Source: Entoloma clypeatum
Taxonomy: Eukaryota; Basidiomycota; Agaricomycetes; Agaricales; Entolomataceae
Direction of reading: 5' to 3'
Length of the DNA: 64,000 bases
Assembly (NCBI GenBank): GCA_963565915.1
Contig: OY751496.1
Span: 3,348,001-3,412,000 of the forward strand
Both the position numbers and the translations under genes were made by a program. Positions 29,539 through 39,843 of the stretch are shown piece after piece; within the stretch, counting starts at the first letter, position 1; the number at the start of each line of letters is the position of its first letter. The notes below the pieces were generated by a model, which saw only the letters and a list, made by a program, of their open reading frames with translations, made no database searches and had not been told where the DNA came from.

Positions 29539-30687
29539 TCACACGCCGGGGAAAAGGCAGTCGAGAGGCAAAGGCAAATGCCCGTGCCAATGCAACATTT
29601 CCAGTCCCTCCCTGTCTTCCGCTTTCTCCCTCGTTTCTTTCTCCCGCTGGAATTTCAGCCATTCTAGCCTCTCCAGCTCGACCCTCGCCGCTGCCGTCCG
29701 CTCCCTCTGCATTTCTATAGCCTCTAGCATCCCTTTCTCTCTCAGTATCTTCTCTTCCAATTCTCGACGCCGGGCCTCCTCGTCGAACCTTATCCCTTCC
29801 GTTCCTCGCCTTTCCTTTTCGGATATCCATTCCTGCCATTCTCTTTCACGTCTCTCAAGTTCGTGTCGCCATTCACGATCCTCCTCATGTCTCTTCTGCG
29901 TTGCATTGGCTTCCTCCACCGCCTCTCGGTCTCTCCCTTCCCCCTTCTGATTCTGGTCCCTAGCCAATGCTTTCTCCGCACTTCCTCTTTCCACCTCCGT
30001 TGCACCTCCCAATTCCTCGCGCTTGCACATCTCCTTCAGATCTTCCCCCATCCGAGCGAGGTTCTTTTGTACAATGATACTTGACTTGAGCTATTTTTTC
30101 TGATATTTTCATTGTATGATGACGCGGACGATGCACACGAACCTTGAAGATGTTCAATGACTGCCTCAAATTTTCCCGATACCTTATAATCGCGTCCAGG
30201 TCGGACCTGCGTCTGATGGTCCGAATGACCAATCCTCTCTTTGCTTCCTTCTTTGCGAATCTTTCGATCTCTGTGAGTTTCCTGCGTTTGAAGCACGAGA
30301 TCAGTTTACTCTGTTGGCCAAGATAGCCGAAACTGCCCGTATACCTCAATAACTCCCGCAGGTTATTCAACAGCTCCTCTGACCCCGAGCTCGACTCGTC
30401 CACCGCCAGCAAAATAGCGTACACGAGCTCACAGGCGTCACCAGCCAATCGTTCAAACTGATTTTTATGGCTCCTGACGTCCTGAATTTGGATGGGCATG
30501 ACGTTGTTCAGTCCAAGGTAGATGAGCATGAGACAGAAAGATGATACCGCACCTTGATGATTGTGATGATATTCAGCGCAAGAGCAGCCGCATCCTGAAG
30601 GTAAGGAATCTTGGACCTCGTCGCTGCAGTCGTCAACGCGGCATGCTGTCTTGACGGAAGGGATTTGGTCATTGCGATTCGGCTCAT
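29539..30687 (-). CDS. X2: four-helix N-terminal domain plus coiled coil, probably truncated
   Basis: Exons 30687-30553, 30481-30345, 30281-30143 and 30090-29539 give 320 aa. Module: IPYLQDAAALALNIITIIK; VRSHKNQFERLAGDACELVY; KLTEIERFAKKEAK; YRENLRQSLNIFK; then LKSSIIVQKNLARMGEDL. The coiled coil is Glu/Arg-rich (LERLEWLKFQREKETREK, also in X3). The frame ends in an atypical tail (HLPLPLDCLFPGV). Downstream minus-strand sequence at 29397-29480 still resembles the X3 C-terminal Asn-rich segment but is out of frame, so X2 seems to have lost that end by indel or deletion. A missed 3' intron is the alternative. Confidence 0.7.
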
Positions 30688-31259
30688 GTTGGTTCTGGAT
30701 GACCCGAGAATGATGTTTGTGGGAGATTTCGTGGCCAGCGGAAGCTTACAGCATTTTTAAAGCGCTGAGAGCAATTGTGCTGAACAGCCGTGGAATTCCG
30801 GGGCCATCGCGGATCATTCAGACGCTTTGACCTTCAGGCCAACGGCTCGTTTCTTGATATAAGAATGCGGATCTATGTATTGGCACGAGTTTGGAAAATC
30901 GTGTATTTCTGGCTTACTACATGTTGAAGTCACTTTGCCTGCCCTGACTTCCTCGCTGGCTGGCGAATCATCGATAATCATCATCACTATTACCAGTGAG
31001 TACCAGTGTGTCGCGGGGTGCGGGGGTTTCTTTCCAGTGATGTTCAACCGGCCAACCGTTCAGGTTTTCCTAGTGTCGTGAAATGACAGTCGGTGGATAG
31101 GACTTGAAGTCTGGAGGAATGGCTCAGTGACGATAGAGATGTCGAGACTCGAGGGTAACAAGGGGGCTCAACGATTCTTGAACGTTGCCACGTGCCGTTG
31201 TGGGGGTTCAAACGCCCCTTGAAACAAATGACCCACAGTTCTCTAATAAACTGTTAAAC

Positions 31260-31520
31260 ACAGCGACACGAATGAGCTCAATATTGAAGAGATCTCGACT
31301 GAACCAACAGAGGTTAGTCGAACACTGGCAGTTGTCGTTCGTGATGGCACTGAGTCTGTTCAACTTGAAGTTCAAAAGCGGTGTCTCTCGGATGGATTTT
31401 ATCAGCTGGAGGATCTGAGCGTGGTTCGAAGGATAAAGCTTTCAATGGACGGCAATAACGCAGATCAATATCGAAAGACAAACGCAAAGTGATGGGTACA
31501 GTACGAAGATGAGTTAAAAC
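31260..31520. repeat. Dispersed repeat R1, copy 1
   Basis: Shares gaatgagctcaatattgaag, gaggttagtc, gatggcactgagtctgttca and aaacgcaaagtgatgggta with 35390-35590, in the same orientation and order but with indels. No terminal repeats or ORF, so its class is unknown. Copy 2 lies just downstream of X3. Confidence 0.6.
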
Positions 31521-32679
31521 AACGCGTCTTCGTCCTTCTTGATCAATCAACACAACTCGGTCACTATACAACGAACGCGAGGGGCGGAGGGAACAAGGGG
31601 AAAGGGGAGCGTGGATGGAGGGTTAGGGCCATGTGAGGGTGTATCTTTCAACACCTACACCTCCTATGTCCGAAGGACGGTGCGTTTCGCACCGTCAGTC
31701 ACTTCTCGGATAGATTTGAACATTTTAGGCGTTTCCGACGACATATGAACGTCGGGTGCATCATCAGTTGCACTATTTCCATGAACCGAACGCCACCACC
31801 AGCTGTTGGCCTCGATACCTACGACCTCCCCCTGCCAGCCCATAGCGCCACGTCGTCAGATGCGTTATTATGCGCGCCATATGTCGATTTGGCAGGTGCC
31901 GATGACGAGGACGGGCCAGTTACATTTGCCACCCTTCTACGGGATCGATGACAGGTTGACACCGCCTCGGCCACACCGCTTCAGCCAGCAGGCGGGCACT
32001 TTACACCCACCTACGTTTAGGCGGGTCGTGCGAGTGTTAACCAGCACCATGGTGCTGCGGATGCATCGAGGTGGTGGAACGCGGGGTTGGGTGGTGGTAC
32101 AGGCACCAGAGAGGCGTTTTGAAGGAATCTTTGGTATGCACCATCTACGATGCCCTCGGGGATGAAACATCACGTGTTTTCAATATTCACTGATTATTTT
32201 ATTGTCTAGGCGTTCTGACGACGTTTCCATGTGTTTGGCGCGTCGTTGGAGCCGTCAGGCTTGGTACGCCTACTGCCACCACCGCTGGACTGACACCGAG
32301 TTAACTCATCCTCGTTGTTTTAAGGACGACGGTTCACGTTGTTGAACATGGGTGTGGTCCTCGTCGGGAAATGCGTGGCACGCGTCCGTTGGGGCAGCTG
32401 AGTAGAACAGCCCGAAGGCTTTCTTTGTTCCCCCGAACATTGTATATTGAACCACGTCTGAGTGCAAGGACCCATCCTCTGGACCCGCAATCTGCCCGCC
32501 GACAACGAATGGCAGTAAGTATTCCCAGGTCTGGCGGATGGATGCCATGGCGCTCGTCTACCTCCCACACCAGACGGGCGAGGGCGAACAGCAATGAACC
32601 CAAGTACAAGAATCGGAGGAAGGTCTGAAAAAGTGGTACATAGTAGGTGAGGAGACTCCTTCAAGTATTGAACAACAAC

Positions 32680-32770
32680 TTGCCTGAGTGGATTAGGCCG
32701 CAGTCCATACTTTATTTAGGTGCCCCGTACAATGGGGTTGCAAGTTCAACCCACCACCGATACACAAGAT
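32680..32770 (+). repeat. tRNA-like sequence (possible SINE head)
   Basis: ttgcctgagtggattaggc resembles the A box/D arm of class II tRNAs. ggggttgcaagttcaaccc 50 bp later resembles a T arm with B box. The acceptor and anticodon stems do not pair, so it is not a working tRNA. Confidence 0.3.
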
Positions 32771-33535
32771 TTTTCTTCCCGTCTCTTTGACCCTCAAATG
32801 CCAGGCCTGGCCCATACACGGTTACCCAATAACAGTGGGCGGACTGATTGGGGGAATTTTTGAGAAGCTGTCGATCACGAGCGCATCTTCTTCCTGTCTT
32901 TTTGGTCCCGACCAAGCACACCCTCTTGAATCTTCAAGCACGTTCTATGCAGGCTCCTCGTGCTCCCGTCGTTCTAGTGTCTGAAAGGGGCATTGATTTG
33001 ACACATGCCCATCCCAGATATACTCGGATTGTGGCCATTATCACAGCCGTACGCAGCAGTCTCGATAACCATGGGACGTTGCGAGAACCATTCCTCCAGA
33101 TTCTGCGGAGATATTAAAGACGGTTCGGGGGTATCGTACCGACAGATGCGACTGTCCAGGCGCTCCTCAATAGAGACTGGCCGCAAGTCAAGCTGAGAAG
33201 AGTGTTGGATGGGTGGGGGAAATGTCCCGCTTCAGACCAATATGTCAATGCAATAGCAATAAGCACCAAAATAATAGACGGAATCATTCCTGGGCGGGTA
33301 AGTGGGAGTCGGCGGATGACACGGCGCTGACCTTCTGGCAATCTGTTAATTCAGGACCGAGGGTGGGGAACCTCAGCGCATACCGGACACTGAACTCTTC
33401 TTCGCCGGGGCCCTTTTACACGAAGTCGCTCGTTTTTTTCTCCTTCGGCACTCGGCAGGTCCGGGTCAAATGGCAAATGGTGGTGCAATGGGAGACGTTG
33501 GTGCCTGGCTTGAAAAGAGAGTTTCTTCTGGAGTG

Positions 33536-33770
33536 CTCGAGCCGTCTGGTGACGTCGAAGCTGGGAAAGAATTCAGAGGCATTGGCTACAGCGTAAATGT
33601 GGAACGCAAATTACAGAGACGGACAATTCGTGCGTGGTGATATGTTTAATTTTGAAGTTTCATACTGACCATAGGCTGCGGGTACTGTCGACGCAACCAC
33701 GCTGGTTGAACAGTGGGAAACAGGCTTTCCCCATGCAGTACCCACGCTCCCTCTGGTCAGGATAACCGGA
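33536..33770. repeat. Dispersed repeat R2, copy near 33.6 kb
   Basis: 33611-33770 (cggacaattcgtgcgtggtgatatg...gggaaacaggctttcc...gtacccacgctccctctg) matches 58355-58503 closely. 33537-33590 (gagccgtctggtgacgtcgaagctgggaaagaattc) matches about 49310-49365. Pieces of one ancestral segment appear next to three different genes. Confidence 0.65.
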
Positions 33771-33930
33771 AGTGTTAGACAACTCAGGTTGGGATGCATG
33801 CGTGCAGCGTTGTTTTGGCACTATTGTCCTAGTTACCACGTAATAGCGGAAATACTGCGAGTGACAAAGATGGATGTACAATACCACTTACTCTGTGATC
33901 GTCCATTGAACTGTATACGTATAAATAAAT

Positions 33931-35179
33931 TCATTCGCAATCCTCGTCCGCATATGCATCGATGTATCCGTTGGACTCTTTCTCCGATTCAACACCCTCC
34001 TCTTCCTCTTCAATCCATGTATTAAGATATTTTTGCGGTACCTTGTCATTGAATGGTACCATCAGCTTTGACATGTAGGGGGCGATGAGAAGACAATTCG
34101 ACCGCCTCTTGCCATTGATGACCCTGCTGTAATAGTCGATCCATTTGCGGGAGGCTATCTCGTATAAGCGGGACCTGAAAGGGCTTGTGAGGGTGGTCGG
34201 ATTGAGAAGGGGCAGACGCTTGGTTGCAGACACGCTGCCGGTGAATTCATGGAGGATCGCTGCCGCCGTTTGTGGATCTGGATCAAAAAAGGCGAGAATT
34301 AACCAACCCCGAATGTCCTGACAGAACCAACCATACCGAGCATTCCGTGCCCATCGGCATACTCGATCCCGATGCCTTGCATATCTTTCAATTTCGCTCC
34401 CGCACGACTCCAAAACTCGACGGCACCACCGAAGAAGCGATCCTGAATTCCTCGACTGCCATTTTTGATGTACCACCAATAGGTACGATCCAAAGTGGCC
34501 ATATCCAGTTTCTGAATCTGCTTTTCGATCTTGCGAGATGAGGGTCGAGGTTCGTTCAACTTGTACGACTCGTCTGATTTGCACCACCACGATACCAAGA
34601 GACGGCCCAAGTCGTAGAGGAGGATGGATATGACCGCAACTTTTAGTTCGGCGAGGGAGAGGGGGCTTTTGTTTGTCTTCGGACTCAGTTCCTAGAGCAC
34701 GAAAGGAAGGAGACGGGGTCCGGGTCAGGATGTGTGACGATACTCAAAGGACACGACGTTGAAACAAACTTCACCTTTTCCACCAGATGAGCCGCCAGCC
34801 CGCGATTCACATGGATGGCATCGTCAAGCGGCCGTACTTTCTTAATGTCACATGAATTGATCGGTATGTAGTCTCGTCTCTTCTTCAATCGGACTTCGGG
34901 CCACTGAGACGAGATGAAGCCGTGAATGTCGCCGTCGGTGGGCACAGTGGGTCGAATTTTGCGCAGATGCCTCCGCTGAGAGGCCGTACCAGTCTCGTAG
35001 AGAGAATTGAGGCATTTGAGGTATGGGTCGCGGTAGACTTGGTGCTTGAGGAGCTGTTGGCGCGTTGTGTGGATTAGAGAAAGGACGGGGTCGACGGCCG
35101 GGGAGAGGTCTGTTTCGGAGAGGGTAAGCCTGGTTTGTTTCGTAAGATCAGTGAGCTCGATAGGGTTAAGGTGCTGCAT
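33931..35179 (-). CDS. Unrecognised three-exon protein, 368 aa
   Basis: Exons 35179-34775, 34691-34337 and 34277-33931. Introns of 83 bp (gtgaag...ctctag) and 59 bp (gtatgg...gatccag) keep the frame and remove three frame breaks. The product begins MQHLNPIELTDLTKQTRLTL. It is mixed alpha/polar, with one hydrophobic stretch around residues 150-170 (ELKVAVISILLYDLGRLLVS), Trp-rich segments (SWWCKSDES; RTYWWYIKNGSRGIQDRFFG) and a very acidic tail (WIEEEEEGVESEKES). No family recognised. The open, well-spliced frame supports a real gene. Confidence 0.7.
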
Positions 35180-35665
35180 GGTGTGGGTGCAAGATGGTAC
35201 AACAAATGAGACATGACGCAGAAGACTGGGCAGTGAGACCTTGGCCCGCTTTGCATCGCGCTATCATGCGTCCTACCGTCGTAGATCAATTTAGCTCTTC
35301 CTCTCGTCCCTCCTCCCGAAGTATTAAGAGCTTGTGGCGGGTTGTGGGGGCGGCAGGTGCAAACGTATCACACTAATAAGTACAAGAGCGCCACGAATGA
35401 GCTCAATATTGAAGAGATCAGAGCAAGCCGTGATCGATGAAACCAAGAGAGGTTAGTCAAACACTGGTAAGTTAGCTGTCGTGACCTGTTTCTCGTGATG
35501 GCACTGAGTCTGTTCAAGTTCGTAGTGGTCGAAACAGGACGTTGATTCCAGGTCAAACGCAAAGTGATGGGTATACGAAGATGACAATATCATTGAAAAA
35601 AGAGATCACGACTATCGTCTTTTCTTGGAACCTGGCGCAAAACGGGGGCCACATCAGCTCAACGA
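35180..35665. repeat. Dispersed repeat R1, copy 2, between X3 and the 368-aa gene
   Basis: 35390-35590 is the second copy of R1 (see 31260-31520). The rest is the 5' flank of the 368-aa gene. No gene. Confidence 0.6.
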
Positions 35666-37399
35666 TCACGAAAAGGCGGGGAAAAGATGCATACCACGTT
35701 GTATCTTGACAGACGAGTCATTGTTGGAGTTAGAAGTGATGTTCGTCATCGTGTTGCCTGAATTGTTGTTGACGACGCCTCCGTTGTAGAAGTTGTTCGC
35801 GCCACCAATGTTCTTCACGTGCATGCCAGAAAACGCTGAATTGAACCCAGGCGGGAGGTGACCTCCTGGAGTTGTGGCGAAAGGGTTTGTCGCAAAAGGG
35901 TATCCCGGAGAAAACGGTGGCGTTCCAGGACTTGGAGAAGGAGAACCCTGCGATAGTCGCGCCGCGCGTTCTTCCTCCTCGCGAGCGCGTGCTATACGCT
36001 CCCTCTCCTTCTGGTACTGCTCTTCTTCCCAGCGCAATCGCTCCAATCGCTCCTTATCTCGTCTCTCCTGCTCCTCCTTCTCCCTTTCTTCTCTCTCTCT
36101 CTGAGATTTCAGCCATTCCAGCCTCTCCAATTCTGCCTTATGCGCCGCCAGCCGTTCCTTGTCTCGCCTCTCTTGCTCAGCCGTTTCCCTCTCCTCCTTC
36201 TCCCGCTCCGATTTCAGCCATTCCAATCTCTCAAGCTCTATTTTCTGCGCTGCCAGCCACTCCCTGTCACGCCGGTCTCGTTCCGCTTTTTCCCTCTCGG
36301 CTTTCTCCCTCTCTTCCTTCTCCCTCGCCTCTTTCTCCCTCTGCAATTTAAGCCATTCCAGCCTCGCGAGCTCCACCTTCTCCTCCTCCAACCGCTGCCT
36401 CTGCCTTTCCAACTTCTCTATTTCTATCCTCTCGCGCGTCTCCTTCTCTTTTCGTATCCTCTCGTCCTTCTCTTTCCGCCGCTCCTCCTCGATCCTTATC
36501 ACCTCCAGGCTCTGCTCCTCCTCTAACGTCACCCCCGCCGATATCGAATTCGTCAGCCTCTCCCGTTCTTTTCTTTCCCGCTCCTCCTTCTCTCTCCGCT
36601 TCTCCTCCTCTTCCTCTTTCTTCCTAGCGTGCGCTTCTTCTTTCTCAACTCTGAGTTCGTGGCGTATCTCCTTCAGGTCATGCTGCATCAGCGCAATGTT
36701 GTCTTGAATGCTGATGCTCGACTTTAGCTACGTTTCCCGTGGTCCACATTAGCTTCCTGGTCGACCTGAATCTTAAAAATAAACGCACGAACCCCGAATA
36801 CGTCCAACGATTGTCTGAGATTGTCGCGATACTCTCCGATCGTCTCGAGGTCGGACTTGTGTCTGATGGTCCTGATGACCACACTCCGCGAGGTTTCCTT
36901 CTTCGCGAATCTCTCAATGTCGGCGAGCTTCCTGCATTTCACGCGACCGGGTAATATCAGTCGAGCTCTCGCACCCGCAAAGCAATTCATGACAGAAACA
37001 GCACATACCGTAGCAATTCCCGCAGATTGTTCAGGAGGGCCTCCGATGTGGGACGAGACTCATCCACCGTCAACAAGATAGCGTACACCAGCTCACAAGC
37101 ATCGTTCCCCAATCGTTTGAAGGCGTTCTTGTGACTTCTTACGTGCTAAAATCCATACGATCTTATCCGATCACAGATCAGGAAGACATGGAAGGAGGAT
37201 GGCGCACCTGAATGATTTGAATGATATTTAGTGCCTGCTGGGCTGCATCCTGAAGGTAAGGGATCCTGCAAGCCTTCGCGGCCGTCACGAGTGTCGTCAG
37301 CACGAGATCGGAAATGTCCAGCACGACGCTGGTTTTGGAAGGCTTCGAGTGGGGAGTGGTGATGACGATCGAGTCGTGCACTGAGCTAATGGTAGCCAT
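35666..37399 (-). CDS. X3: four-helix N-terminal domain, long coiled coil, Asn/Gly-rich amyloid-like C-terminal motif
   Basis: Exons 37399-37208, 37145-37009, 36931-36793 and 36727-35666 give 509 aa. Residues 1-156 form the family module (IPYLQDAAQQALNIIQIIQ; AFKRLGNDACELVYAILL; KLADIERFAKKETS; YRDNLRQSLDVFG). Residues ~170-413 form a long, almost uninterrupted Glu/Arg/Lys coiled coil with repeats of LERLEWLKSQREREE. Then a Pro/Gly linker and, at ~462-497, an Asn/Gly/Ser motif (NIGGANNFYNGG; NNNSGNTMTNITSNSN) like motifs of fungal amyloid-signalling and NLR-associated proteins. The architecture recalls HELLP-type proteins (HeLo-like domain plus C-terminal amyloid motif). The last ~8 residues are uncertain because a further intron could start at a gtatgc near 35690. 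Confidence 0.82.
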
Positions 37400-38244
37400 T
37401 GGGGAGGATGGGCATTGCTTGGCTTTTTAAAAGCCCTCGTGTGGACAGCATTTCAAGGGTTATGTAAACAAGACCACATGTGAGGAGACACAGCCTCCGT
37501 CTTCATCGGAATAGGGCTGGGCACCGTACCGTCGACGGTATACAGCCGTGGATCCACAGGCGTACACGATACGGGACCCACCCGTAACCGTACCGTACGA
37601 ATAAAATAACGGGACGGCTCGTGAGCCAATATACAATAAAAAAAATGCCAGACGCGTCAACAAATCGAAACGTCGGCATTTGGATGGTGTTGGCAGACGC
37701 CGCAACTGAACGAGGTCGATTCAGATGAATCGATCGATCCCGCACGGAGGGACGACAGTGGTAGTCGACCGATCACGAAAAAAAAAGGACGAAAACTCCC
37801 TCAAAAGAAAGACAGAATCAGTCGACGATGAACGGTACGCATTGTGCCGTTCCGTGCTACCAAGGAAGGTGCTGCGCACCTCCGAGTCCATATGACCTGG
37901 TAACGCGGGTTGCATAACCTAGTTCTACATAAACGAGTCGAACTCGGAATAAAGCCGTGCACCCGTGCCGTTGACCGTACCGTACACGGTTCCGAGGCTC
38001 TGACGGTACGGTGAAGGGTGTCGTCCGTCCCGTCCGGTGTGACCGTATAGACGACCCGGGTAAACGGTGCCCGGCCCTACACAAAAAGTGCACGGCAGAT
38101 AGCACGAAAAGTGCTTGATGCGCACTGAATTTCTGAGGACCAATCGCTTCTCCACGAGTAATATGCATGTAGAAATACAAAGCTGAAATGATCTTGTAAG
38201 CTACTGAAGAAAACCACCGCATCGCCATCGCTTACCAAAGACAA
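37400..38244. other. Intergenic with candidate MITE
   Basis: 5' flank of X3 and 3' flank of the FCP1-like gene; mostly taken up by the inverted-repeat element at 37512-38079. No protein gene. Confidence 0.5.
37512..38079. mobile_element. Candidate non-autonomous hAT-like MITE
   Basis: Ends tagggctgggcaccgt and (reverse complement) tagggccgggcaccgt, a 15/16-bp inverted repeat about 570 bp apart. The interior is full of cggtacggt/accgtaccg palindromes near both ends. TIRs of the (T/C)AGGG-TGGGCA type are usual for hAT elements. No transposase, and I cannot see a clear 8-bp duplication. Confidence 0.55.
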
Positions 38245-39340
38245 CTACGATATAGGTCCAACTCCAGGAGTTATCTCGAGTCCCAAATCGCGCAACACTT
38301 GAGTGCCCCTCGCCTCCCAATGGTTTGCAATACCTGCGTTTCGGAACCATGCCTCGGTCGATACGTCGTGGTCGGGGGACATCGAGTTCCGTAACATGAG
38401 GCCACCGGCTCGTATCCAATAAGAGACGTTCCCCTGGTCCCTCACTGCATCGAGTATTCCAATTACGGCCAGCAATGTCTGATCGAATTCGCTCTTTGTG
38501 GGAGGGATGAGGCTTTGCGCCCTCTCAAGTGGCGACAGCTCGTTGTCCGCGGATACAGGGTGGGGTATTACATGAGACTGGCATTGGCGCGGGTTCCCCA
38601 GGTATTCTTTGACGACAACGTGGTTGCACGGCTGGTAAGCGCTTTTCCCCACTGAGTCGTCGAGTAAAATAGTGGTATATTGTGAATGGGGGTTGGCAAA
38701 CGAGATTTGCGACCATACGGACATCAGATCCTTATATACCGTGGCCTTCTTGTCTGTCATCAAAACTCGTCAGCTAAAATCGTTGGAACGAATGAACGAT
38801 TCTCCACTCACGATAATTACGCTTCTGCAACTGCATTCTGTCGCGGGCCCAAACCTCCACTAAATTCGTTCGATCCTCTCCAAAACAAGAATCCACCATT
38901 TCCGCGACATTGTGAGGCTGCGCCGCGCTCCACACCATGACATCCAGCCATGCGCGTATCTCGGGATGGAATAGATATTTCCGAAAAGGCTCCATACATG
39001 GTCGCGGGTAGTTGATTCGCTTTCGTTTTCCGGGGTTCTCCCCGTCCAAGCTGGAGCCACTGCCCCGGTGAACTAAACAGCCATTTAGATCCAGAACGAG
39101 AAGCTTCCGCGTGGATTGATTTGGGGGAGTTGCAATAAGACTCGCAGAAAGATAAGCTTTGGAGGGTCCTGCATGTTTCGCCGCGCTGGCCTTCCCTGGT
39201 GGCAATTTTTCGGGAGGCGCTGTGTACAGGGAAATTTTCCTTGTCCGGGATATCCCAGGAGCATTCACACAGCTACAAGGGATTCTGGAAAGAGCATGCC
39301 GTACAATGGGAGCCGTGAGTCGAAGATGCTGGAGAAGCAT
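38245..39340 (-). CDS. FCP1/NIF-type HAD-domain protein, 345 aa
   Basis: Exons 39340-38812 and 38753-38245. The 58-bp intron (gtgagt...gatgacag with ctgac branch) joins ...QKRNY-H-KKATVYKDL. The N terminus is basic and hydrophobic and could be a mitochondrial or signal sequence. The FCP1 homology domain starts with LLVLDLNGCLVHR (about residue 80), continues with PEIRAWLDVMVWSAAQ, and ends with TTILLDDSVGKSAYQPCN before NHVVV. FCP1/SCP enzymes dephosphorylate Ser/Thr, classically the RNA polymerase II tail, using DxDx(T/V). Here that motif reads DLNGC: the second Asp is Asn and Thr is Cys, so activity is doubtful. Confidence 0.82.
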
Positions 39341-39843
39341 CTCTTTGTTCTTGTTAGGATCGGAGGGTATTGGGCTCTTGATTCAAGGTCCGCTGCGTTC
39401 ATCACAGAATTCTACACAGGATACCAACGTAATCCCCTATACACCAAACTTTCACCAGACTCACTCAAGGGGGATTCCGCAGGTGCAGCACCCACGGCGG
39501 TCGAGCCTTGCGTTGTCGATAATCAACGGTCGAGCTCACTTGCTACTACTTATGCTAGTATCTCAACTGACTTTTGAAATCGTAGGTGCCATGTTCTTTA
39601 TCCAGGTTGTCGCGGAATAATCCGTAGAAACGGGGGCCGACCTTCTCATGCCTCCTATCCTGACCGCCGATGATCAGGGTCCTCCTACCCTTGTCAGCTC
39701 TTCCCGCTATTTAAAACATTGGCGGTTATTCTTGCTGGATGTTTCCACAGGCCTTCAAATACCCTGCCACTGTTGGGAAGATTCTTCGCCCTCTCTCACA
39801 ACTCATCCTCGTCCAAACGAACAATTTCAGGACCTTGTAGAAA
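39341..39843. other. Divergent intergenic region
   Basis: Shared 5' flank of the FCP1-like gene and the first auxin-efflux-carrier gene. Several short frames but no protein-like one. Confidence 0.5.

Larger units (their letters stand above)
30688..33930. other. Gene-poor 3.2-kb region with dispersed repeats
   Basis: Only short unsupported frames. It contains one copy of a repeat also found at 35390-35590 (here about 31260-31520), and a segment near 33536-33770 that matches the flanks of the two beta-trefoil genes (about 49310-49365 and 58355-58503). A tRNA-like sequence lies at about 32680-32760. I see no gene on either strand. Confidence 0.5.

Noticed and set aside
32680..32770. A second functional tRNA gene
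   Set aside because: A- and B-box-like segments are present, but the acceptor and anticodon stems do not pair.
33213..33596. 127-aa plus-strand frame
   Set aside because: No domain, and its end overlaps repeat R2; similarity there is at the DNA level and non-coding in the other copies.
36140..36707. Plus-strand frames of 128-182 aa opposite X3
   Set aside because: Antisense of the coiled coil, made of Ser/Leu/Pro runs; X3 has a consistent spliced model.
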